DNA of 64,000 nucleotides from NCBI RefSeq assembly GCF_041821025.1, contig NZ_JBGUAY010000001.1, positions 1 through 64,000 on the forward strand, in the 5' to 3' direction. The notes beneath the pieces were generated by a model. It was given only the letters and a program-made list of their open reading frames with translations, made no database searches and was not told the DNA's origin. Shown here one piece after another: positions 50,317 through 58,792 of this stretch (the first letter of the stretch is position 1; every line of letters starts with the position of its first letter). The translations under genes were made by a program, and so were the position numbers. Source of the stretch: Egicoccus sp. AB-alg6-2. GTDB lineage: Bacteria; Actinomycetota; Nitriliruptoria; Nitriliruptorales; Nitriliruptoraceae.

Positions 50317-51579
50317 TCAGCGGGCGAACAGGACCTCGCGGCCCAGGTAGGGCTGCAGTGCCGCGGGCACGGCGACGCTGCCGTCCTCGCGCTGATGGGT
50401 CTCGACCAGGGCGATGATGGCCCGCTGCACCGCGAGTGCCGTGCCGTTGAGCGTGTGGACGAGCAGGTTGTCGCCTTCCTGGCGACGGATCCGGGCCTTG
50501 AGCCGACGGGCCTGGTAGTCGGTGGTGTTCGAACAGGAGGTGACCTCGCGGTAGGCGTCCTGTCCCGGCAGCCACGCCTCGATGTCGAACTTGCGCGCCG
50601 CCGGCGCGCCGAGGTCGCCGACGGGGATGTCCACCACCTGGGCGTGGACCCCGAGCCCGGTGAAGACCTCCTCCTCGATCGACAGCAGGCGCTCGTGTTC
50701 GTCGTCGGCGAGGTCGGGGTGGACGAACGAGAACAGCTCGACCTTCTCGAACTGGTGCACCCGCAGGATCCCGCGCGTGTCCTTGCCGTGGGTGCCCGCC
50801 TCGCGCCGGAAACACGGCGAGTAGCCCACGTAGCGAATCGGCAGCTCGGCCTCGTCGAGCACCTCGTCCATGTGCAGTGCGGCCAACGGCACCTCCGAGG
50901 TGCCGACGAGATAGAAGTCGTCGTCGCGCGTGAGGAAGATCTGCTGCTCGTCGGTGGGCAGGAACCCGGTGCCGTACATGGCCTCCTCGCGGACGAGGAC
51001 CGGCGGGATCACCGGGACGTGGCCGTGCCGCATCGCGATGTCGATCGCATACCGGACCAGGGCGAACTCCAACAGCGCACCCTCACCCTTCAGGTAGGCG
51101 AAGCGGGCACCGGAGACCTTGGCCGCGCGGGCGAGATCGAGTGCGTCGGCGGACTCGAGCAGTTCGACGTGGTCGCGGACGGGGAAGTCGAACGTCGGCT
51201 TGTCGCCGAACGTGCGCAGCACCCTGCCGTCGCCCTCGACCCCGTCCGGGGCGGCGGCCTGCGGCAGGTTGGGCACGGCGGCGAAGCGACGGAAGTGTTC
51301 CGCCTCGACCGCGGCCAACTGCTTCTCGAGATCGACGACGGTCGCCTTGCGTTCGGCGGCGGCGGCGATCAACCCCGGCCGCTCCTCCGCCGACGCCTGC
51401 CCGATCGACTTCGACGCCGAGCGTTGCTCGGCACGGGCACGGTCCACCTCGGCGACCAGCGCGCGACGACGTTCGTCGAGGTCGCGGAGGGCGGCGAGGT
51501 CGTCGTGGTCGTAGCCGCGACGGGCGAGGGCGGTGGCGACCGACGAGAAGTCGTCGCGGAGCAGGCGGGGATCGATCAT
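50317..51579 (-). CDS. serS: Seryl-tRNA synthetase
   Basis: This 420-aa enzyme has an N-terminal tRNA-binding coiled coil (about 25-110) and a class II catalytic core: YLVGTSEVPLAALH, motif 2 FRREAGTHGKDTRGILRVHQFEKVELF (first residues near 262) and motif 3 VHTLNGTALAVQRAIIALVE. Length is normal. The -10 box TAGCCT ends 6 nt before ATG 51579, so the message is probably leaderless. The tRNA-Ser (TGA) gene follows it. Confidence 0.97.
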   Translation of the reverse strand: MIDPRLLRDDFSSVATALARRGYDHDDLAALRDLDERRRALVAEVDRARAEQRSASKSIGQASAEERPGLIAAAAERKATVVDLEKQLAAVEAEHFRRFAAVPNLPQAAAPDGVEGDGRVLRTFGDKPTFDFPVRDHVELLESADALDLARAAKVSGARFAYLKGEGALLEFALVRYAIDIAMRHGHVPVIPPVLVREEAMYGTGFLPTDEQQIFLTRDDDFYLVGTSEVPLAALHMDEVLDEAELPIRYVGYSPCFRREAGTHGKDTRGILRVHQFEKVELFSFVHPDLADDEHERLLSIEEEVFTGLGVHAQVVDIPVGDLGAPAARKFDIEAWLPGQDAYREVTSCSNTTDYQARRLKARIRRQEGDNLLVHTLNGTALAVQRAIIALVETHQREDGSVAVPAALQPYLGREVLFAR

Positions 51580-51585
51580 GGCGCG

Positions 51586-51591
51586 AGGCTA
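51586..51591 (-). promoter_or_regulatory. -10 box TAGCCT, leaderless promoter of serS
   Basis: The minus-strand TAGCCT is followed by six bases (cgcgcc) and then the ATG. There is no room for a ribosome-binding site. Confidence 0.55.
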
Positions 51592-51626
51592 ACCCCTGCG
51601 TCGCGTCGCCCCGAAGCGGGGCGCGT

Positions 51627-52577
51627 TCAGACCCCGGTCGGTGCGTCGCGGTCGATGCGGTCCCGCCACGTCGACAGCCACGCAGCGGCATCGCGGTAGG
51701 CGGCGTCGTCGGCGGCGATCCGGTCGGCCTCGGCGGTCCGCCTCGCACCCGAACGCCGGTAGGACCCGAGCACCTTGACGTCGCGGTGGGTGCGTTTGAC
51801 GGCCGCGAGCGCGTCACCGACGCGTTCGTCCGCGAGATGACCCTCGACGTCGAGGAAGAAGCAGTACTCGCCCAGTTCGTGCTTGGTCGGGCGCGACTCG
51901 ATCTTGGTCAGGTTGAGGTCGCGTTCGGCGAAGATCTCGAGCAGTTGCAGCAGGGCGCCGGGCCGGTTCTCCTCGATGAACACGACCACCGAGGTCTTGT
52001 CCCAGCCGGTCGGCGCCGGCAGATGGGTGCCGACGACCACGAACCGGGTCGAGTTGCCGGTGCGGTCGGCGATCTCGCGGGCGACGACCTGCAGGCCGTA
52101 ACGCTCCGCGGCGATGGGGTTGACGATCGCCAGGCGCGAACCGCCGCGTTCGGCGACGTCGGCCGCCGCCCGTGCCGTGGAGGCCGACGCGACCCGTTCG
52201 GCCTGGGGGACGTTGTGCGAGAGCCACCGTCGGCACGCCGAGAGGGCGACCGGGTGCGAATGCACCTCGGTGACCTCGTCGAGCGCCACCTCGTCCGAGG
52301 CGGCGGCCACCAGCGCGACCGGCAGTTCGAGCTCGCCGTGCACCAGCAGGTCGGTGTCGAACGCCAACGCGTCGAGCGTCGCGGTCACGGACCCCTCGAG
52401 GGTGTTCTCGATCGGGACGACGCCGCGGACCGCCTCGCCGGACTCGACCGAACGCAGCACCTCGATGACATCCCCGCAGGTGAGCAGCGCGTCGTCGTCC
52501 ACGTCGCCACCGACCAGGCGGGCGGCGGTCTCGGTGAAGGTCCCCTCGGGGCCGAGGTAGGCGATGCGATCGGTCAC
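51627..52577 (-). CDS. pheA: Prephenate dehydratase
   Basis: This 316-aa enzyme makes phenylpyruvate from prephenate in phenylalanine synthesis. The PDT domain (4-190) starts IAYLGPEGTFTETAA, has VVPIENTLEGSV and the catalytic TRF in GNSTRFVVVG. An ACT domain (about 200-275) carries RPGALLQLLEIFAERDLNL and ESRP, the phenylalanine-binding site, so feedback inhibition is expected. A 35-residue C-terminal extension follows. GTG 52577 lies after AAGGAG. It is 13 nt downstream of the DUF4446 gene and probably co-transcribed. Confidence 0.96.
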   Translation of the reverse strand: MTDRIAYLGPEGTFTETAARLVGGDVDDDALLTCGDVIEVLRSVESGEAVRGVVPIENTLEGSVTATLDALAFDTDLLVHGELELPVALVAAASDEVALDEVTEVHSHPVALSACRRWLSHNVPQAERVASASTARAAADVAERGGSRLAIVNPIAAERYGLQVVAREIADRTGNSTRFVVVGTHLPAPTGWDKTSVVVFIEENRPGALLQLLEIFAERDLNLTKIESRPTKHELGEYCFFLDVEGHLADERVGDALAAVKRTHRDVKVLGSYRRSGARRTAEADRIAADDAAYRDAAAWLSTWRDRIDRDAPTGV

Positions 52578-52590
52578 GCGTACTCCTTCG

Positions 52591-53133
52591 TCACGAGGCG
52601 CTGCGACGGCGGCGACTGCGTCCCGACGAGACGACCGAGGCCCCGCGGCCCTCGACTGCGGCGTCGACCGCGGCCTGCTCCTCGGCCGAGAGGTGATGTT
52701 CGCTGAGGCCGCCGACGACGGGCTTGGCATAGCAACGGGTCTCGGTGCGGCCGTTGATCGCGGACACGATCACCCCACAGCCGCGTTCGTCGAGGAGGGC
52801 GGCGGAGAACGACAGGGCGCCGCCCATGTCGTCGAACGCGTCGTAGCGGACCACCCCTACCTTCGACACCGTGCTCCGCAGCAGCTCGCGCAGGTGCTCG
52901 GTGTTGGCGTGCACCGACCCGACGTCCCGGCGGACGGCGGCCACCTCGGTGTCGAGGCGGCCGAGCGCACCGACGACGTCCTCGCCGGAGGCGAGGTCGA
53001 AGGCCCGCCGCTGCTCGCGCCGCAGGTTGCGCAGTCGCAGCCCCAACGCCAGCACGGCCAGCGCCAGCGCCACGCTGAGCGCGGCACTGGCGAGGACGAG
53101 CCACGTGAGCAGCTGCGGATCCAACTCGATCAT
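52591..53133 (-). CDS. DUF4446 family membrane protein
   Basis: This 180-aa protein has one N-terminal helix (LLTWLVLASAALSVALALAV), a coiled-coil-like stretch and the DUF4446 core KVGVVRYDAFDDMGGALSFS followed by SAINGRTETRCYAKPVVGG and LSAEEQAAV. The family is widespread in Gram-positive bacteria and uncharacterised. ATG 53133 follows GAGGGG. A basic, Ser-rich tail ends it. Confidence 0.92.
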   Translation of the reverse strand: MIELDPQLLTWLVLASAALSVALALAVLALGLRLRNLRREQRRAFDLASGEDVVGALGRLDTEVAAVRRDVGSVHANTEHLRELLRSTVSKVGVVRYDAFDDMGGALSFSAALLDERGCGVIVSAINGRTETRCYAKPVVGGLSEHHLSAEEQAAVDAAVEGRGASVVSSGRSRRRRSAS

Positions 53134-53344
53134 CGACCCCTCGAAAGGTGTCAGGACGGCGACGCGGGCGGCCGGCCGACGACCGACCGGGCCAGCGTAG
53201 CGGCGTCACCGCAACGGATTCGGTGGGGCGAAGCAATGCAGTTCGATGGCCGTTTCGCAGGTTTCGTCCGTGATTGGCGGCAACTCGCGCACGGTCCGCG
53301 CGCACCCGCTGCACCGTCCGTCGGACACCGGCCCGGCGGCCACT

Positions 53345-53350
53345 TAGACT
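53345..53350 (+). promoter_or_regulatory. -10 box TAGACT upstream of livH
   Basis: TAGACT lies 38 nt upstream of the livH GTG, in a context almost identical to that at 27536. Confidence 0.45.
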
Positions 53351-53387
53351 CCGCCGACCTCAATTGGGACGGCAGGGGAGCAAGCAC

Positions 53388-54719
53388 GTGTCTGCCCGCA
53401 TGCGAACCATCGTGTTCGCGTTGTGTGCGTTGACGATCCTCACCACGTTGGCAGGGCCGGCGCTGGCCGAGGACGTCGCACCACCACCGACCGGGGACGG
53501 CGCGTCCCTGGTCCTCGCGCAGGGTGGCGAGACCATCCGCGGCGCGCTGCGTGACGGCGAGGGCGAACCCGTGCCCGACGTCACCATCAGCGTGGCGACC
53601 AGCGACGCCGCCGAGGTGGGCGAGGCGGTCACCGACGCCGACGGCGCCTGGGAAGTGGAGCTGCCCGGACCCGGCGACTACGTCGTGACCCTGGACGAGG
53701 GCACCCTCCCCGACGGCGTCGACCTGCGTGACGCGGACCGCAATCCCCTGGAGGTCAACGTCCGCTCCGGCCAGAACCGCACCCTGATCTTCGCCCTCGG
53801 CGAGGGCGCGGCGGGCGGCGGTTTCCTCGGCAGCTTCCTGACCCAGGCCGTCTCGGGACTGCGGTTCGGCCTGATCATCGCCATCACCGCGATCGGCCTG
53901 TCGCTGATCTTCGGCACCACCGGCCTGGTGAACTTCGCGCACGGCGAACTGGTCGCGCTCGGCGCCATCATCGCGTTCTTCTTCAATGCGCCCTCGGCCG
54001 CCGGGGGGCTGGGCATCACGCTGATCCTGGCGGGTCTCGCTGCGACGGCCCTGTCAGCGCTCGCGGGGGGTGCGATCGAACTCGGCCTGTGGCGGCCGCT
54101 GCGGCGCCGGCGCACGGGGCTGATCCAGATGCTGGTCATCTCGATCGGCCTCGCACTGCTGCTGCGGAACGCGCTGCAGGTCTGGTTCGGTGGCTCCAGC
54201 CGCCCCTACTACGACTACACCATCCAGCAGGCGTTGACCTTCGGTCCGATCCGCATCACCCCCCGCGACCTGATCGTCATGCTGCTGGCGACGATCGCAC
54301 TCGTCGGCGTCGCCACGATGCTGCAGCGCACCCGCATCGGCAAGGCCATGCGGGCGGTCGCCGACAACCGCGACCTGGCGGAGTCGTCCGGCATCGACGT
54401 CCAGCGCGTGATCCTGATCATCTGGGTCATCGGCGGCGGCCTGGCCGGCTTCGGTGGCGTCCTCGCCGGGGTGGTGGAGAACGTCAGCTACCTGATGGGC
54501 TTCCGTCTGTTGCTCCTGATGTTCGCCGGGGTCATCCTGGGTGGTCTCGGGACCGCGTACGGCGCGATGTTCGGCTCCATCGTCGTGGGTCTGATCACCG
54601 AGTTGTCGACGCTGTGGTTCTCGACCGAGCTCAAGTACGTGTGGGCGCTCGCCGTGCTGATCCTGATCCTGCTCGTCAGACCGCAGGGCCTGCTGGGCCG
54701 GGCAGAGAGGATCGGCTGA
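53388..54719 (+). CDS. livH: Branched-chain amino acid ABC permease (LivH type) with secreted N-terminal domain
   Basis: This 443-aa protein begins with a cleavable signal peptide (ending GPALAED), followed by a beta-rich carboxypeptidase-regulatory/Ig-like domain (about 50-145: GALRDGEGEPVPDVTISV, VTDADGAWEVELPGPGDYVV) and only then by a LivH permease (about 150-443: GLSLIFGTTGLVNFAHGELVALGA, GVILGGLGTAYGAMFGSIVVGL). Normal LivH proteins are about 290 residues, so the first 150 are an addition. GTG 53388 has GGGGAG 7 nt upstream. Three more transporter genes follow with overlaps. Confidence 0.9.
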   Translation: MSARMRTIVFALCALTILTTLAGPALAEDVAPPPTGDGASLVLAQGGETIRGALRDGEGEPVPDVTISVATSDAAEVGEAVTDADGAWEVELPGPGDYVVTLDEGTLPDGVDLRDADRNPLEVNVRSGQNRTLIFALGEGAAGGGFLGSFLTQAVSGLRFGLIIAITAIGLSLIFGTTGLVNFAHGELVALGAIIAFFFNAPSAAGGLGITLILAGLAATALSALAGGAIELGLWRPLRRRRTGLIQMLVISIGLALLLRNALQVWFGGSSRPYYDYTIQQALTFGPIRITPRDLIVMLLATIALVGVATMLQRTRIGKAMRAVADNRDLAESSGIDVQRVILIIWVIGGGLAGFGGVLAGVVENVSYLMGFRLLLLMFAGVILGGLGTAYGAMFGSIVVGLITELSTLWFSTELKYVWALAVLILILLVRPQGLLGRAERIG

Positions 54720-55705
54720 TGGACGTCGACTTCACGCGTGTCCTCGTGGACGGCCTGCGCACCGGGATCGGTCCCGTCGCCGCCGTCTACGCGCTGGCCG
54801 CCATCGGCCTCAACATCCACTACGGCTTCACCGGACTGCTCAACTTCGGGCAGGTCGGCTTCATGCTCGTCGGTGCCTACGGCATGGGCATCGCCGTGTC
54901 GATCCACGGCTTGCCGCTGTGGCTGGGGGTGATCCTGGGCATGCTCGCGGCGGTGGCGCTGGCGCTGCTGCTCGGCTTCCCGACCCTGCGGCTGCGGGCC
55001 GACTACCTCGCCATCTGCACCATCGCCGCAGCAGAGATCCTGCGCTTTGTGTTCAGATCCACGCCGATGGCGACCACGACCGGTGGCGCGTTCGGCATCC
55101 CGAGCCAGGTCGGCGGGTCGGGGTTCTCCGGCGGTTTCGTCCGGGCGAACCCGATTCCCGAGGGCGCCTACGGGATCGGCCCGGTGACGTTCTCGCACAC
55201 CCGCCTGTGGGTGATGCTCGTGGCCTGGGCCGTCGTCGCCATCGCGGCCCTCATGGTCTGGGCCCTCATGCGCTCACCGTGGGGGCGGGTGATCAAGTCC
55301 ATCCGCGAGGACGAGGACGCCGCCCGCTCGCTGGGCAAGAACGTCTTTGCGTACAAGATGCAGAGCCTCGTCCTCGGAGGCGTGCTCGGTGGTGTCGCCG
55401 GCATCCTGCTCGTGCTCAACCAGGGTGCGATGACGCCGGACCAGTTCCTGCCGCAGCTGACCTTCTTCGCCTACGCGATCCTGTTGCTCGGCGGCGCGGC
55501 GACCGTGCTCGGTCCGGTGTTCGGCAGCATCCTGTTCTGGTTCGTGCTTCAGGCGATGGACAGCCTGCTTCGCCAGACGGGATTCGGCAGCGCCGCGCTC
55601 GGTGCGGTTCGTCTCGCCTTCGTCGGCCTGATCCTGATCCTGCTGATGGCCTTCCGGCCGCAGGGGATCATGGGGAACAAGCGGGAGATGATGCTCGATG
55701 CGTGA
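54719..55705 (+). CDS. livM: Branched-chain amino acid ABC permease (LivM type)
   Basis: This 328-aa permease has the LivM core YALAAIGLNIHYGFTGLLNFGQVGF, PTLRLRADYLAICTIAAAEI and IREDEDAARSLGKNVFAYK, and about nine helices. Its ATG shares one base with the livH stop (TGATG). Confidence 0.94.
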   Translation: MDVDFTRVLVDGLRTGIGPVAAVYALAAIGLNIHYGFTGLLNFGQVGFMLVGAYGMGIAVSIHGLPLWLGVILGMLAAVALALLLGFPTLRLRADYLAICTIAAAEILRFVFRSTPMATTTGGAFGIPSQVGGSGFSGGFVRANPIPEGAYGIGPVTFSHTRLWVMLVAWAVVAIAALMVWALMRSPWGRVIKSIREDEDAARSLGKNVFAYKMQSLVLGGVLGGVAGILLVLNQGAMTPDQFLPQLTFFAYAILLLGGAATVLGPVFGSILFWFVLQAMDSLLRQTGFGSAALGAVRLAFVGLILILLMAFRPQGIMGNKREMMLDA

Positions 55706-56687
55706 CACCCCCGCGACCCGCGCACTCGCCGACGTCGAGCCGCGTCCCGGCGTGCCCAAGCCCGACCCGATCCTGGTCGTCGACAACGTGGTCCGATCCT
55801 TCGGCGGCCTGCGCGCCGTCGACGTCGAGCACCTCGAGCTCCAGCGTGGCGCGATCACGTCGCTGATCGGTCCGAACGGCGCCGGAAAGACGACCTTCTT
55901 CAACCTCATGACCGGGTTCGACCGGCCCAACGAGGGCTCGTGGAACTTCGACGGGCACGACCTGTCGAAGGTCCCCGCGCACCGGGTCGCCAACTACGGC
56001 ATGGTCCGCACGTTCCAGCTCACGAAGGCGCTCACACGCCTGACGGTGCTGGAGAACATGAAGCTCGGCGCGACCGACCAGCGCGGCGAGAAGTTCCTCG
56101 CCTCCCTGTGGCCGGGGACGTGGAAGAGCCAGGAGCGCGAGATCGAGCAGCGCGCCGACGAACTGCTCACCCGCTTCCGCATGGATCACATGCGCAACGA
56201 GCTCGCCGGCACCCTCTCGGGTGGTCAGCGCAAGCTGCTCGAGATGGCCCGGTCGCTGATGGTGAACCCGGCGATGGTCATGCTCGACGAGCCGATGGCC
56301 GGCGTGAACCCGGCGCTGACGCAGTCGCTGCTCGAGCACGTCAAGGACCTGCCCTCGTTCGGCATGACCGTGCTGTTCGTCGAGCACGACATGGACGTCG
56401 TCATGGACATCAGCGACTGGGTCGTCGTCATGGCGCAGGGTCGCATCATCTCCGAGGGGCCGCCCGAAGCCGTGTCGAAGGACCCGGCCGTCATCGACGC
56501 CTACCTGGGCGCCGACCACGGCGACGAGAGCCGCTTCACACCCGTCCCGTTCGCCGGTGCGGCCGCCCCGACACCGGTCGTGGCCGAGGCGCCACCGAGC
56601 GAGGACGAGGGCGCCGACGAGTTGACGCCCGGGCACCCCGACCATGCGAGCGGTGCCGGCAGCCACGACGTGGAGGAACAGGCGTGA
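55698..56687 (+). CDS. livG: Branched-chain amino acid ABC ATPase (LivG type)
   Basis: This 329-aa ATPase has Walker A GPNGAGKTT, signature LSGGQRKLLEMARSL, Walker B MVMLDEPMAGV and the EHDMDVVM switch. A 70-residue acidic, Pro-rich tail (after about 262) is longer than usual for LivG. Its start overlaps livM by 8 nt. Confidence 0.94.
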   Translation: MRDTPATRALADVEPRPGVPKPDPILVVDNVVRSFGGLRAVDVEHLELQRGAITSLIGPNGAGKTTFFNLMTGFDRPNEGSWNFDGHDLSKVPAHRVANYGMVRTFQLTKALTRLTVLENMKLGATDQRGEKFLASLWPGTWKSQEREIEQRADELLTRFRMDHMRNELAGTLSGGQRKLLEMARSLMVNPAMVMLDEPMAGVNPALTQSLLEHVKDLPSFGMTVLFVEHDMDVVMDISDWVVVMAQGRIISEGPPEAVSKDPAVIDAYLGADHGDESRFTPVPFAGAAAPTPVVAEAPPSEDEGADELTPGHPDHASGAGSHDVEEQA

Positions 56688-57415
56688 GCGAGCCGCTGCT
56701 GATCGCCGAGAACGTCACGGCCGGCTACCTGCCCGGCATCGACATCCTGTCGGGCTGCAACCTGACCCTCGCCGAAGGCGAGTTCGTCGGCATCATCGGA
56801 CCCAACGGCGCCGGCAAGTCGACGTTGCTCAAGTCGCTGTTCGGGTTGGTGGACATCCGCTCCGGCGCCGTCCGGCTGCGTGGTCAGGACATCACCAACG
56901 CGCCCGCGAACCGGCTGGTGGCCCAGGGCGTCGGGTACGTGCCCCAGACCCAGAACGTCTTTCCCAGCCTCACCATCGAGGAGAACCTCGAGATGGGGCT
57001 CTACCTCAAGCCCAAGCAGTTCCGCGACCGGTTCGCCTACGTGGCCGACCTGTTCCCGCTGCTCGCCGACCGACGGCGGCAGCGGGCCGGCGGCCTCTCG
57101 GGCGGTGAACGGCAGATGGTCGCCATGGGACGGGCACTGATGATGCAGCCCTCGGTCCTGTTGCTCGACGAGCCGTCCGCCGGCCTGTCCCCCGCCCTGC
57201 AGGACGAGGCGTTCCTGCGCGCGCGCGAGATCAACGCCACCGGCGTCTCCATCGTCATGGTCGAGCAGAACGCCCGCCGATGCCTGCAGATCTGCCACCG
57301 CGGGTACGTGCTCGACCAGGGCCGCAACGCCTACACCGGAAGCGGCCACGAACTGCTGCACGACCCCAAGGTCATCGAGCTCTACCTCGGCACCCTGGCC
57401 CAACAGGCGGACTGA
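56684..57415 (+). CDS. livF: Branched-chain amino acid ABC ATPase (LivF type)
   Basis: This 243-aa ATPase has Walker A GPNGAGKST, the LivF-specific GVGYVPQTQNVFPSLTIEENL, signature LSGGERQMVAMGRAL and Walker B VLLLDEPSAGLSP. GTG 56684 overlaps the livG stop. Confidence 0.95.
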   Translation: MSEPLLIAENVTAGYLPGIDILSGCNLTLAEGEFVGIIGPNGAGKSTLLKSLFGLVDIRSGAVRLRGQDITNAPANRLVAQGVGYVPQTQNVFPSLTIEENLEMGLYLKPKQFRDRFAYVADLFPLLADRRRQRAGGLSGGERQMVAMGRALMMQPSVLLLDEPSAGLSPALQDEAFLRAREINATGVSIVMVEQNARRCLQICHRGYVLDQGRNAYTGSGHELLHDPKVIELYLGTLAQQAD

Positions 57416-57783
57416 GCCCGGGTACGCCCCCGCACGCCCCCGCGGGCCCCCGCCCGGCGCAGGCCGCTGGCCTCGGCCGTCCCGGCGGCCCCGTGAGGTG
57501 TCCGCCGGCACTTGTGCGGGTCAGGCGGTGGTTACGCCCGGGGTAACCCGCACGAATGGGATCGGCGGGCGGGTCACGTCCGCTCCGCAGCCCCCACTGG
57601 TCCTCGCAAGCCCCCCGGCCACCACGGTCGCCAGGGGCTTGTGGCGTACACGGACCGGCCCGCCTTCGGTGCGGACGACCGACCAGTTTGCCGGTGCCCG
57701 CCCAGCGACCACCCGCACGTCCGGTCGTTGCTCTGCGAACGAATCCGGGGCACGCCACACCCCCGACGCCAAGGATGTTCGAG
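57416..57783 (+). other. 368-nt intergenic region with nested hairpins upstream of the DUF4397 gene
   Basis: No credible gene is seen. GTGCGGGT (57514-57521) can pair with ACCCGCAC (57546-57553), and inside it GGTTAC (57530-57535) pairs with GTAACC (57543-57548); the two stems share bases and compete. Further on CAAGCCCC (57607-57614) pairs with GGGGCTTG (57634-57641). This could be a livF terminator plus a structured leader of the next gene. No known riboswitch consensus was recognised. Confidence 0.4.
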
Positions 57784-58668
57784 ATGAAGCAACGAGCGCT
57801 CGCCGCCGCCGCGGCAGCCGTACTGGTCCTCGCCCCCACCGCCGCGTTCGCCGACAGCCACGACACCGCCGAGGTCGTCGCCGTGCACGGCATCCCCCAG
57901 AGCGTCTTCGACACGCTCGGCGCCGACTCGACCGCCGTGGACGTCTACGTCGCCGGCAGCTACGACGCTCCCCTCGTGACCTTCGAGTTCGGTGACGTCG
58001 GCAGCCTCGACGTGCCGCCCGGCGCCTACGACCTCGAGGTGTTCACCGCCGGTGCCGACACCTCCGGTGACCCGGTGCTGACCCTCAGCACTCCCGAGCT
58101 GGCCGCCGGCATGAGCGCATCCGTCGTCGCGCAACTCGACGAGGCCGGTGACGCCCCGTCGCTCGCCGCCTACGTCAACCAGACCGACGCCACCGGCATC
58201 CAGGTCTTCCACGCCGCCGCCTTCGGTCCGGTCGACGTCGTCGCCGGTGGCGAGGTCGCACTCGCGGGCGCCGCCAACGGCGACACCGCCCGTATCGACG
58301 TCCCCGGCGGCACGACCGTTCCCGGTGTCGGCGTCGCACCCGCTGGTGGGGACGTCGCGCTCGAGATCGGTGACGTCACCGTTCCCGACGGCACCCTCGT
58401 GCTGGCCTATGCGATCGGTTCCGCCGATGACGACTCCCTCCAGGTCGTGACGGCCACCACGGCCGCGGCCGCTGGCGACAGCGGCTCCGACGGCGGCAGC
58501 GACGACGGCACGGAAGACGACACCGAGGACATGCCCACCCGCGTCGATGCCGGCTCCGCCGGTCTCGCCGCCACCGGCACGAACCTCGGCCTGGTCAGCC
58601 TGCTGCTCGCCGGCCTCGCCCTGCTGATGGCGCCGGTGGCCGCGACTGCGGTACGTCGCCGTCGCTGA
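57784..58668 (+). CDS. DUF4397 cell-surface protein with LAATG sorting signal
   Basis: This 294-aa protein has a signal peptide (ending AFADS), a DUF4397 beta-sandwich region (VVAVHGIPQSVFDTLG, VDVYVAGSYDAPL, YVNQTDATGIQVFHAAAFGPVDVV), an acidic Ser/Gly linker and a C-terminal LAATG-helix-RRRR tail. The tail is a sortase signal; LAXTG is the motif reported for actinobacterial class E sortases. ATG 57784 has AAGGA 8 nt upstream and is preferred to ATG 57775. A sortase gene follows within 130 nt, so this is its likely substrate. Confidence 0.85.
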   Translation: MKQRALAAAAAAVLVLAPTAAFADSHDTAEVVAVHGIPQSVFDTLGADSTAVDVYVAGSYDAPLVTFEFGDVGSLDVPPGAYDLEVFTAGADTSGDPVLTLSTPELAAGMSASVVAQLDEAGDAPSLAAYVNQTDATGIQVFHAAAFGPVDVVAGGEVALAGAANGDTARIDVPGGTTVPGVGVAPAGGDVALEIGDVTVPDGTLVLAYAIGSADDDSLQVVTATTAAAAGDSGSDGGSDDGTEDDTEDMPTRVDAGSAGLAATGTNLGLVSLLLAGLALLMAPVAATAVRRRR

Positions 58669-58685
58669 GACCACCGCTCCCGCCA

Positions 58686-58715
58686 GGGGAGGAGGAGTTC
58701 CGGCTCCTCCTCCCC
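58686..58715 (+). terminator. Perfect 12-bp hairpin between the DUF4397 and sortase genes
   Basis: GGGGAGGAGGAG (58686-58697) pairs with CTCCTCCTCCCC (58704-58715) around a 6-nt loop. It may end the DUF4397 transcript. The left arm is also a superb Shine-Dalgarno sequence, so the stem could mask sortase translation. Confidence 0.55.
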
Positions 58716-58792
58716 GCCGGCGTGTCCGCCGACGCTGGGAGTCCGTCAGCCTCGCGCTCGGTGGGGTCGCGCTGATCGCCGCCGCACTCGGG

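Noticed and set aside
57416-57783. Known riboswitch (c-di-AMP, cobalamin or similar) before the DUF4397 gene
   Set aside because: Stems are present, but no consensus core of a known class could be matched by eye.
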